From Parachlamydiaceae bacterium (GTDB lineage: Bacteria > Chlamydiota > Chlamydiia > Chlamydiales > Parachlamydiaceae), in the NCBI GenBank assembly GCA_013813265.1, contig JACCRY010000225.1:1-40702 (forward strand): a DNA stretch of 40,702 nucleotides, given 5' to 3'. A model generated the notes under the pieces. It made no database searches. It was not told where the DNA came from and saw nothing but the letters and a program-made list of their open reading frames with translations. Shown here one piece after another: positions 25,215 through 33,658 of this stretch. Position numbers and translations under genes: made by a program. The first letter of the stretch is position 1. Every line of letters starts with the position of its first letter.

Positions 25215-25322
25215 GATAAACCATTAGCGTCTGGCCTGATATTCTGACATTTGCCAAGATGCTTCTAAAAGTGTTGTACGAGGCAAATATCAGAATATCA
25301 TGCCAGACACCAATGGCTTATC
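25215..25322. repeat. Inverted repeat, 41-bp arms
   Basis: The arms 25215-25255 and 25282-25322 match as reverse complements at 36 of 41 positions (GTCTGGC, GATATTCTGA and TTTGCC are shared), with a 26-base loop. It lies between umuC and the rarA pseudogene, which face each other. It could act as a bidirectional terminator, but there is no T tract and the arms are long, so a mobile hairpin element is likelier. Confidence 0.75.
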
Positions 25323-25481
25323 ATTTCAAACATATTCGTCCTCATCTTCCCGCCTCTGTATTCAGGAAATGCAGGATTAATCAGTGGATATTTAATTTTC
25401 TTCATTTTTTTTATTTCTTAACTTTTCAAAATAGCTCACCCGTTTCAGCATATCACGCTCAAAACCTCTCTCAACAGGAAA

Positions 25482-26206
25482 TTAAAATTTCTGCCTCTCC
25501 ATTTCGACAGGAAAATAATTCTGCCCTGAAAACCCTAAAGGTTCATCATGGTCATATTGGTAACCCTTTCCATAGTCAAATTCATTTAACAGTTTTGTTG
25601 CAGGATTAAGAATAATCGAAGGAGGATTTAAGTGGGTTGTTTTGGAGGCTAGTTCTCTTGCCTGACCATAGGCCACATAAGTTGCATTACTTTTTGGAGC
25701 CAAGGCCAAATAAATGACGAGTTGAGCAAGCGCAAGCTCTCCCTCATAATTATCTAGGCTATTCAATTTAAGCACTCTCACACGAGACAACAAGGCATTA
25801 TTTAAATAGAACGAAGGATTTTCAATTGTAGCTCCCACTAGAATGAGAGTTCCTTTCTCTAGATAAGGCAAAAATGCATCTTGCTGAGCTTTATTAAAAC
25901 GATGAATCTCATCGACAAAAAGCAACGTTCCTTGTCCGAAAAGCGGATTTTCTTCTGCTTCCTGTACAATTTTTCTTAAATCTGCAACTCCGCGCTTAAG
26001 GAACGGAATCGCATGGAGAAAGCTTTAGCATAAAGTTGAGCAATAGAAGTTTTTCCAACACCCGGAGGCCCCCATAAAACAATCGAGACCGGACGGCCAC
26101 TTTCAACAATACGTGTTATAAACCCATCTTTTCCTAAAAGATGAGGTTGTCCAACAATTTCATTGAAGGTATTTGGACGCAAGCGCTCTGCAAGAGGGAC
26201 GTACAT
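25482..26206 (-). pseudogene. rarA: rarA/mgsA (replication-associated recombination ATPase), decayed
   Basis: RarA is a roughly 430-residue AAA+ clamp-loader-like ATPase acting at stalled forks. The 5' part (26206-25976) has LAERLRPNTFNEIVGQPHLL and the Walker A GPPGVGKTS, then goes out of frame at SLSAE, where homologs continue into SGVADLR. The next frame resumes with VADLRKIVQEAEENP, the Walker B LFVDEIHRFNKAQQDAFLP and LVGATIENPSF. Then LNSLDNYE jumps straight to GELALAQLVIYLALAPKSNA, so roughly 150 codons of the lid and oligomerisation region are missing in frame. The end (YGKGYQYDHDEPLGFSGQNYFP) is normal. One small frameshift plus one large deletion make this non-functional. Confidence 0.9.
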
Positions 26207-26445
26207 AACGCCTCATAAATAAGGATTGAGTGTAAATTTCAAGTTAGTAGGCTTTTTTCTTCATAATGAATAAAAAAGCAAAATGAAAACAAGAAAAATA
26301 TTTAATGACATAATCCAACTACCCTTTTTATATAAATCTTTATTACACATTTATAGTATTTGACAATTTCCTAATTCTTAGGTAGTTTTCGAATTAATGA
26401 GACTTTCCAAAATATTTGCCTAAGAATTACCTTAAAGGAGTTAAT

Positions 26446-27372
26446 ATGCAAAATGCTTCTTCCTATTGGAGCATAGGAACAACATTGTGGAGTGGGTATA
26501 AATATATGACCTCCCCCTCTACGATCGACCTACTTTCAGCTGAAGATGAAGAAATTCTTGAGTATAGTCATGAGCCACTAAGTTTGATTATTAGCCTAGC
26601 TGTTGCACTTCTTTTGCCAATCAAAAGTAAACCTTCACTTATGAATCATCGAATTACTTGGGACCGCCCCTCGCCCGTTGCTCTTTTCGGAGGAATCGTC
26701 ACATTGGATTGTCAAGGCTGGGGAAGAGAGACAAAGCAAATATGTAGTACTGAGGTAGCAAACCACCTTCCAATTATCAAACGTTGGCCACAGACCATTG
26801 AGATAGCCCTAAGATTGCATCGTATAAGAGTTCCGACAGACAATTTAAGAAGAAAGTTTTTGATTGATTTCTTTTTCGACACAGCCAAAAAGGGGTTGGA
26901 TACAAAAGTTGGACCTACATATGCACTTAAAACTGATGGGACGGTAGAGAACATTGAAAGAAGTTCAATATCAATAGATTTGGATAATCAGTATGAGGCT
27001 AAATTGGAGGCAAAGAATAAAAAAGACTCTACAAAAAGTATACCTGAAGGGAACTCACAAAATGGAGAAAAGGAAATAGAGAAGCCAAAAGAAGAACAGC
27101 CGGCAGAAATATCACAAAATGAAAAAAATCAATCTGAAAGTAGTGACGAGGAAGCTAGAACTCCTGCAATGAAAATTAAAAATATTTGGAAGAAAATGTG
27201 CTATCTTGAAACTGTCTATGAACTATATATTGAAGCAAGTTTAATTCCTGAATCTGAAAGGGAAACAAATAACCAATTTACTCATTGCATTAACGCGATC
27301 TACGGTATCATTAACCAACGAAGTGGAGAATATGACCTCGTTCTTCGCAAAATTAGAAAAATTGTCATATAA
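26446..27372 (+). CDS. Hypothetical protein with charged linker (possible effector)
   Basis: 308 residues from the ATG at 26446, preferred over the in-frame ATG at 26416 because AAAGGAG lies just before it. The N-terminal 180 residues appear folded, with a hydrophobic helix (LSLIISLAVALLLPI, about 45-60) and RPSPVALFGGIVTLDCQGWG. A Lys/Glu/Ser-rich disordered stretch follows (about 190-245), and then a helical C-terminal domain of about 60 residues. There is no signal peptide and no family that I recognise. The modular, partly disordered layout would suit a secreted effector, but nothing here proves it. Confidence 0.65.
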   Translation: MQNASSYWSIGTTLWSGYKYMTSPSTIDLLSAEDEEILEYSHEPLSLIISLAVALLLPIKSKPSLMNHRITWDRPSPVALFGGIVTLDCQGWGRETKQICSTEVANHLPIIKRWPQTIEIALRLHRIRVPTDNLRRKFLIDFFFDTAKKGLDTKVGPTYALKTDGTVENIERSSISIDLDNQYEAKLEAKNKKDSTKSIPEGNSQNGEKEIEKPKEEQPAEISQNEKNQSESSDEEARTPAMKIKNIWKKMCYLETVYELYIEASLIPESERETNNQFTHCINAIYGIINQRSGEYDLVLRKIRKIVI

Positions 27373-27400
27373 TAGTGTAAAACTCTGCGCTCTCTCTACG

Positions 27401-29221
27401 TCATAGATGAGAACCTTGAAATGACAAAATGTTCTTCAACACAAGCAACAAATGGAATGTTGACAAGTTAGCGCCTTTCAATTTTGTCTCATCAATCTGA
27501 GAGATAAGTTCAGTTATGACTGAGAAAAGTTGATTATCAAGAGGATCCTTATAAATCGTACAAGGCTGCACAAGCGTGTTTTCCTCGACATAACACAAAG
27601 TGTTGTCAGTAATAACATCAGTTAAGTGGGTAGCTATCTTCTGACATAAAAGAGTAAGAGGCGAAATAGGAGAGCAATTTTTTAAATTTTTAGTAATTTG
27701 AGTCGTGGTATTGGGATTTACAAGAGATGGATCGGCCCCGTTATCAATAAGGTATTGCGCTAGAAGAATATCTACCCCCTCTACAGCAGAGAAAAGCAGG
27801 GATCTTCCAGTCTTATCAAAAGAATCAATCGAAAAACCTTCGCCTAAAAAGAGATTAATGATTTCCTCACATTGAGTAATGTGCATGATCGGCAATAATG
27901 GAGTCAGAAATTTTTTAACGGCATTAACAGATTTTTCTGTGTCGGACTCCCTTGCCTTAATTTTCTTTATATCTTGCTTAAGAAGGAAAAGCATCATTGC
28001 ATTCGAAATAAATTGATTTTCAGCAATGGTTACCAGAGGAATTATGCCAAATTTATTCGGTGTAATAAAGTCACAGCCAAATTCCAAAAGATCTTCGATA
28101 AAGATCTGATATTTATTGAACAGAATACTTAGATTGTATTCATCTTTTCCTTCATCCTTTTTTACATCTTTTTCTTGATAGATAGGGATTGCTTCGCAAG
28201 CAAGCATTAAAGCATTATCCCCATTTCTATCAACTTGATTGATATTACCCCCATATTCCATCAGCAATTCAAAAAAATCGAGGTTATCATGTTTCATGAC
28301 GATCTGATGGAAGGGAAGCCCAAGTTTTAAATCACCATTATTTTTGCAAAGATGCTCAATATAGTCATAACAAGCTCCCCCTGATTTCGCCTGCCTCGTA
28401 CTATTCTTTATAGCTGCTATCAGCGGTGTATGCCCATTTGCATTCAGTGTATCAATTGAAATATGCTTCTCTAATAAATAGTCTGCAATTGTTGTGCTAA
28501 GGGTGTTGTGGAGCACTGTGTTGGCCACGGTAATATCTGGAAGTTTTTCCAAAATGGAAATAAACAGCTCATCTTCCATCTCTTCATTCCTAGATAAAAT
28601 ATCCAATGGTGAGTCACCAAACCCATTACGTTGGGCAGGATTACATCCAGAATCAATTAAATCAAAAACTAAATCCCACTTCTTTGATAGACAAGCCATA
28701 TGTAAAGCATTATTGCCGTCTGCATCAATTTGATTAATATCCCCTCCATCTTTATTGTCACGAAATTCGCGCAGAACAAAATAGAGATCAGAATCTGGTT
28801 CCAAAATTGCGTAATGAAAAGGAAGGTAGTCTTCTTGTAAGGCATTAATGGATAAATAGCTTTTGCGATCTGGAGCCAATTCAAATTTTGGCCTGTAAGA
28901 TAGATAAGGATCTTTTGCAGGGAGCCCTATAACTTCTTCTTCAAATGGTTTCCTGCAAGAACGATCCATTACTTTCACTGCATATCCTGCGCTTGGAAAA
29001 CACACTTCAAAGTGATCGTCATGAACACAAAATTCAGAAACACATAGATGTTCTTTATTTGCAGTTTGAAAGACATTTTCCACCTTTTCAGTCAATGCGA
29101 CTACACCCTTATCTATCGATTTAATATTAAACTGCCCTATAAACGTATTATTAAGAGATAGAGTGTCAATTTCTTTAAAGTGCCTAGTGCTAGCAATACT
29201 GGATACATTAGAACATTCCAT
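27401..29221 (-). CDS. Ankyrin-repeat protein (candidate effector)
   Basis: 606 residues. Ankyrin repeats are visible at about 168-200 (DGNNALHMACLSKKWDLVFD), 260-292 (NANGHTPLIAAIKNS), 331-360 (DRNGDNALMLACEA) and 475-508 (DKTGRSLLFSAVEG...LIDNGADPS), with diverged ones between. They would form a protein-binding solenoid. The N-terminal 130 residues carry FEVCFPSAGYAV (71-82), a motif also found in the F-box-like protein at 36207-37055. There is no signal peptide. Ankyrin proteins of intracellular bacteria are often delivered to host cells; that role is inferred. Divergent from the exported protein at 29430. Confidence 0.85.
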   Translation of the reverse strand: MECSNVSSIASTRHFKEIDTLSLNNTFIGQFNIKSIDKGVVALTEKVENVFQTANKEHLCVSEFCVHDDHFEVCFPSAGYAVKVMDRSCRKPFEEEVIGLPAKDPYLSYRPKFELAPDRKSYLSINALQEDYLPFHYAILEPDSDLYFVLREFRDNKDGGDINQIDADGNNALHMACLSKKWDLVFDLIDSGCNPAQRNGFGDSPLDILSRNEEMEDELFISILEKLPDITVANTVLHNTLSTTIADYLLEKHISIDTLNANGHTPLIAAIKNSTRQAKSGGACYDYIEHLCKNNGDLKLGLPFHQIVMKHDNLDFFELLMEYGGNINQVDRNGDNALMLACEAIPIYQEKDVKKDEGKDEYNLSILFNKYQIFIEDLLEFGCDFITPNKFGIIPLVTIAENQFISNAMMLFLLKQDIKKIKARESDTEKSVNAVKKFLTPLLPIMHITQCEEIINLFLGEGFSIDSFDKTGRSLLFSAVEGVDILLAQYLIDNGADPSLVNPNTTTQITKNLKNCSPISPLTLLCQKIATHLTDVITDNTLCYVEENTLVQPCTIYKDPLDNQLFSVITELISQIDETKLKGANLSTFHLLLVLKNILSFQGSHL

Positions 29222-29320
29222 TTTTTATCCTCATCTTCTTTCACTATATGCGGACCAGCTCGCACATCCCTTTAAGCTGCATGCTCTTAAAACCTTAGCT
29301 TAAAAAATATCAAAAAAGGA

Positions 29321-29348
29321 TTGATCTCTTTATAGCGTATGTTATCAT
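29321..29348 (+). promoter_or_regulatory. Candidate promoter for the exported 527-residue protein
   Basis: TTGATC (29321-29326), 16 bases, TATCAT (29343-29348), about 80 bases before the likely ATG at 29430. The match to a sigma-70 type promoter is moderate. Confidence 0.35.
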
Positions 29349-29429
29349 TGGCTGTGGAGTTTTGCAAAGGAGAATCAACTTATACTGGTGTTTTCCTAAT
29401 TGTTGATCTCATCACCCTATGGAGATCAT

Positions 29430-31013
29430 ATGAGAACAATTATTCTGAGCCTGATAATTTTATTAAGTGCTGACAAGTACGTGTACAGCGACAATCAAAA
29501 TCAATCGATTGATGATTATGCAAATTGGATCACAACTTTAAATCCTACATATGAAGTGACTCAGGGAAACGCCTACTTATTAAAAAAAAGTGAACGTCCT
29601 TTATTTGTCTCCATATTTGGAAGCTGTTTTGGCGAGAATCCTGCTACCACTTATATCATCCCTCAACCACCTGTAAATCACAGATATGTTGACCCCTTCT
29701 ATGCAACAGCTTTAACAACACCTGGTCCAAATAACTCTACGGCAAATATTATTTATAGGTTGAGCGATAATGAAGCCTTGGTCACAATCGTCTCATATCC
29801 ACCTAAAGCAGCTTATTTTGGCTACCAAAGTTATGTATTTACCAGAAACAGCAATCATTATGTTGGAATAACTCCTCCGTATCCTCGTACTAAATCACCC
29901 GACCCAAAACGCTATGAGATCTTTGGAAGCATTGGTAACGATGTCAATAATATGGTCGTACAGAATCAATATGGAGCGCAGCCATGGGATGGGACGGTTG
30001 TCGTGTACATTACGACTTCTAATAGAAACCTTGCTCGGGCCTTAACAAGAAAAGCTGAATCGTATGGGATAAATAAAAAATCTATCTATGTAGAACCTAT
30101 TGGCTCAAATGTAATCACAGGGGTTACACGGTCAGCAGATGATTTGACAACACTCATTAGATATGCTGCCCCTAAATCCACCTCCGATGCAAATCAATGG
30201 ACTGACAACCTTAGCAAAAATGTTCTTGTTTACAAAGTGACTCATAGTGATTCATCAGTAATTAGATTTGGAGAAAATGCATACACGGCCCATTCTATAA
30301 ACTACAACGAGACACATTTTTCGCCAAATCTTAAAACTGCCTTACAACAACTTTCCAAGTTATTACAATCCTACCTAGAAAAAATGCAATCTTCAACCGC
30401 ATTAGCTAGACAATCCATCATAGTAACTAAAGACAATCTTGAAGGAATTCCGTATAAAGGTTTAATCGGTGCTTATGGAATTCAATATGGTTTGCGTTGT
30501 GAAGGCGATAACCACAGCTCAAACGCAACGATAACATTAAAAACATTAGGTGCCCAAGAAACAGCTTTTATTGTTGGGGTGGACCACACTGTTTTAAACA
30601 ATAGCAGTTATATATCTATAGATATCTACGATTCCATCAATTCTTCCGGAGTAGCAAATTCATCGCAAACTAATCTTAAGGCTGTAGGTTTTAATAAAGG
30701 TAATCTTACAGGGTCAGCAAAAGCTGTATTGGAAGCTCTTGGCATTAAGATCCCCCCTTCTTGTGTACAGTTACAGAAAGAGATAGAGCGTTTATATGTT
30801 TCTCCGTTAACTAGGAATATTTCTAATCCAACAATTGCTGCGGCGAGCAAATACTGCATTGATTTAATGGGAACTTCTCTCATACCGGCAGGTTATCCAA
30901 TAAGTATCTCAGAGAGATCGTACATTGTTCCTAATACGACCACTGGGGGGAATGTCAATTACATGCTTTACCCGATCATTATTGCTGCTGGTCAAAATTT
31001 TATTATCCCATAA
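29430..31013 (+). CDS. Exported protein of unknown function, 527 residues
   Basis: The ATG at 29430 follows GGAGAT and gives a signal peptide of about 20 residues (RTIILSLIILL..., cleavage near VYS-D). An in-frame start at 29400 would add ten residues with no such site. The mature part is rich in Asn, Thr, Tyr and Ser. It has NPATTYIIPQPP near 67-78 and FGYQSYVFTR near 134-143, an alpha/beta middle section and a hydrophobic C-terminal end (YPIIIAAGQNFIIP). There are no cysteine clusters, repeats or familiar catalytic motifs. I do not recognise a family. It is a single gene between unrelated neighbours, so lateral transfer is possible. Confidence 0.7.
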   Translation: MRTIILSLIILLSADKYVYSDNQNQSIDDYANWITTLNPTYEVTQGNAYLLKKSERPLFVSIFGSCFGENPATTYIIPQPPVNHRYVDPFYATALTTPGPNNSTANIIYRLSDNEALVTIVSYPPKAAYFGYQSYVFTRNSNHYVGITPPYPRTKSPDPKRYEIFGSIGNDVNNMVVQNQYGAQPWDGTVVVYITTSNRNLARALTRKAESYGINKKSIYVEPIGSNVITGVTRSADDLTTLIRYAAPKSTSDANQWTDNLSKNVLVYKVTHSDSSVIRFGENAYTAHSINYNETHFSPNLKTALQQLSKLLQSYLEKMQSSTALARQSIIVTKDNLEGIPYKGLIGAYGIQYGLRCEGDNHSSNATITLKTLGAQETAFIVGVDHTVLNNSSYISIDIYDSINSSGVANSSQTNLKAVGFNKGNLTGSAKAVLEALGIKIPPSCVQLQKEIERLYVSPLTRNISNPTIAAASKYCIDLMGTSLIPAGYPISISERSYIVPNTTTGGNVNYMLYPIIIAAGQNFIIP

Positions 31014-31032
31014 ATTTGATTGGGCATTTTTC

Positions 31033-31590
31033 TTAAGAATTATCAGGAGGTAAACTAACAGGTAAATTCCATGTATTAGAGGGCCCCATTTGTGCACTTG
31101 CTTGGCGTCCACTTTCTTGATTCTTTGAGTTTAAAGAACTCCAAGCTGCCATAATTGTCCCTTTACTACTTATTTGCAGGCTGATCTGATTTTGCACATC
31201 TTCAAGTTCTAATGAAATTCTTATAGGACTTGACCATCCAGTTGTTTGATTCACCCGCATAGCACCGTAAAGGCTTGTAATTCCTGCATTAACTTCTTTC
31301 CAAGTTGCGACAACCGATATATCTTGATTGTTAGCTACTACAGCTACTAACGGCTCCGAGGCCTTTTCTGACATTGAGAGTACAGTATAAGGGCACCATT
31401 CTTCTTCTTTGGCCATACACGTACTACAAAGAACGCTCGATCCCCCTGGTGCAAAGGTTTGCCAAACGGCAGCCTTATTGTTATTTGCATCTAACCTTCT
31501 TCTGTAATTAATAACTCCTTCTCCTTCCACAGTACCACAAAACAAATGACACAAAAATAATGCATTAGGGGAAGGAGGTATTATAGAGGC
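31033..31590 (-). pseudogene. Fragment of a repeat-containing secreted-type protein
   Basis: About 185 codons open in the same frame directly after the TAG of the transporter gene. There is no ATG start, only a TTG at 31554 without a ribosome site. The sequence has short beta-repeat units: KAAVWQTF, ISVVATWKEVN...GWSSPIRIS, and GTIMAAWSSLN...NTWNLPVSLP. These look like blades of a sialidase- or propeller-type repeat protein. The two clear units plus missing N-terminus suggest the 3' remnant of a larger gene. Translation by re-initiation after the transporter stop cannot be excluded. Confidence 0.5.
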
Positions 31591-32883
31591 CTATGGAATT
31601 GTACCTAAAAATTCAACAGGAACAACATGAATGGGCTGGCGACTAAAAAGAGCAATGCAAGTCACTGTAGCGCATGTGATGGCAACCCAAACAAGACTCA
31701 GCGGAGTCTCGCTATAGCGAATTAAAGCCGTTAACAAAAGAGGGAGTGTCGACATCAAAGAGTATGTGATATTATAGCATGCTGCAACACCTGTATAACG
31801 AATATTTGTTGGAAAAATTTCTACTAGAATAGGAAAGTAGCAGACACTCGCAAAAGAAATGAATGTCTGATACACACACATAAAAAACAGCAGGCTGCTA
31901 AATGTGTGCAGATCTAAAATAGAAAAAAGAGGAAATACCCCTAGTATGTACACTATAGCTGTCCTTTTAAACAATTCTCTTTTGCCAATGCTGTCTGAAA
32001 GAAGACCACAAAGAGGGAGCGTTAATGCCGACCAAATCATACTGCACAACATTGCCAGATAGATATCCGAAGAACTGTACCCAAAATGGGCTTTGAGTAA
32101 AGTAGGAAAATAAAGGACCTGGATCACTAAACTTGAAAGAAAAACCGTCATTCCGATCCCTTGAAGCAATTCTATTCTGTACTGCTTTAAAAGGCAAAAA
32201 AGAGGTTCCATAAAGTCTTTTTTAAGGGGCCTAAATTTCTGCGCTTCTATAAATTCGGGAGTCTCTTGCAGATGCTTCCGAATAAAGTAATTAGCTACCG
32301 CAAGAATACCTCCTAAAAGAAATGGAATGCGCCAACCCCAGTTCAAAATCTGTCCGTTTGTCATCACTCCCGTTAGCACAAAAAGGATGAGTGATGCGAC
32401 CATTGCCCCAATGCTTGTACTTGCAATCACAATCCCAGAATTTCCACCTCTTCTATTCTTTGCAGAATATTCACAAGCGACTGTAATGGCACCAGGGAGC
32501 TCTGCACCAAATGAAAGGCCTTGAAGTATGCGTAAAAAGACCAATAATAAAGAAGCTATACCGCCCATTTTTTGATATGTAGGAAGGAGCCCAATGCTAA
32601 AAGTAGCAACGGCCATCAAAAGCATTACCGAAATAAAGACTCTTTTTCGACCAAAAGTATCTGCAACCATGCCAAAAAAAATGCCTCCAAAAGGCCGTGC
32701 TAGGTAGCCTACAGCAAAAAGAGCAAAAGCCTTGAGAGTTCCAATCCAAGGTTCATCGTTTGCAAAGAACAGAGTACTGAGAAACTCTGCCATCATCCCA
32801 TATATGATAAAATCATAATACTCAAAACCCGCCCCTAAACTTGAAAGCAAGGTTGCTTTAAAAGAGCTATTACTCTTGTTCAT
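31591..32883 (-). CDS. MFS transporter, metabolite:proton symporter (MHS/ProP type)
   Basis: 430 residues with 12 predicted membrane helices. GFEYYDFIIYGMMAEF near the N-terminus, GYLARPFGGIFFGMVADTFGRKRVF (the MFS loop 2-3 signature) and RILQGLSFGAELPGA mark the MHS family, which includes ProP (proline/betaine) and KgtP (2-oxoglutarate). The cargo cannot be read from sequence. It overlaps pgl by 14 bases and follows zwf-pgl, so it is probably co-transcribed, which hints at uptake of a carboxylate or osmolyte linked to central metabolism. Confidence 0.85.
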   Translation of the reverse strand: MNKSNSSFKATLLSSLGAGFEYYDFIIYGMMAEFLSTLFFANDEPWIGTLKAFALFAVGYLARPFGGIFFGMVADTFGRKRVFISVMLLMAVATFSIGLLPTYQKMGGIASLLLVFLRILQGLSFGAELPGAITVACEYSAKNRRGGNSGIVIASTSIGAMVASLILFVLTGVMTNGQILNWGWRIPFLLGGILAVANYFIRKHLQETPEFIEAQKFRPLKKDFMEPLFCLLKQYRIELLQGIGMTVFLSSLVIQVLYFPTLLKAHFGYSSSDIYLAMLCSMIWSALTLPLCGLLSDSIGKRELFKRTAIVYILGVFPLFSILDLHTFSSLLFFMCVYQTFISFASVCYFPILVEIFPTNIRYTGVAACYNITYSLMSTLPLLLTALIRYSETPLSLVWVAITCATVTCIALFSRQPIHVVPVEFLGTIP

Positions 32884-33658
32884 TTAAGCTATTTCCTAAA
32901 ATGGTAAGGAGGGCTTCTGCAGCTTCTAGATCTAAAATCCAGAGAGCGCGATGCTCTTGAGTCCCGATTTTCTGGATAGGAAGCTGTTCGGGATCGTAAG
33001 AATGGGTAAAAACTTCTTTCAGTTTTTGCTGTTTTCCTTTACCTATCACATAGATGGCAATTGCCTTAGCAGCATTGATACAGTCGAAGGTCAAGGAAAG
33101 GCGCCAAGTTTGCTGTGAGGGAATGTAATTAGCTGTAACGAGTTTTTTTTGAACATGCAAACCTTTGGTATGTGGAAATAAAGAAGCAGTATGCCCATCA
33201 TCTCCCATTCCCAGCATTACTAGATCAAAACTGGCTCCAGGCAACTTTTCCAAGATGATTTGCTCATATCGTTGTGCATTTTCTTCGATTTCTGTTTCAG
33301 CTACCATACGAAAGACGTTTTCTTTAAGAATACCCAACTTATCAAAACCTGCATTCATAGCCATATGATAATTACTATCAGGGCTATCAGAGGACACTGA
33401 CCGCTCATCGCTCCAGAAAAGCAAAACTTTACTCCACTCTATTTTCGAGCTATATTCAGGTGAAGCGAGTAAAGAAAAAATCCCTTTTGGCGTGCTACCA
33501 CCAGAAAGAGCGACAGAGAAAAACCCATGTTCCTTAATCGCTTTATTTGCTATTTCCATAAAGTGCATAGCACAAAATTGAAAGGTTCCTTCCCGATTGC
33601 CGGCAATGATTAAGTCGCGGCGTTCATCACAAGGGAATATTTCTGGCTGATTATTCAT
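32870..33658 (-). CDS. pgl: 6-phosphogluconolactonase
   Basis: 262 residues from the ATG at 33658, which overlaps the zwf TGA as ATGA and sits behind AGGA; a Met six residues earlier is less likely. It hydrolyses 6-phosphogluconolactone, the second step of the oxidative pentose phosphate pathway. Motifs: ALSGGSTPKGIF near 50, SDERSVSSDSPDSNYHMA, and GMGDDGHTASLFP. In Chlamydia the ortholog is named devB and also follows zwf. Its stop overlaps the downstream transporter gene by 14 bases. Confidence 0.95.
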   Translation of the reverse strand: MNNQPEIFPCDERRDLIIAGNREGTFQFCAMHFMEIANKAIKEHGFFSVALSGGSTPKGIFSLLASPEYSSKIEWSKVLLFWSDERSVSSDSPDSNYHMAMNAGFDKLGILKENVFRMVAETEIEENAQRYEQIILEKLPGASFDLVMLGMGDDGHTASLFPHTKGLHVQKKLVTANYIPSQQTWRLSLTFDCINAAKAIAIYVIGKGKQQKLKEVFTHSYDPEQLPIQKIGTQEHRALWILDLEAAEALLTILGNSLNEQE

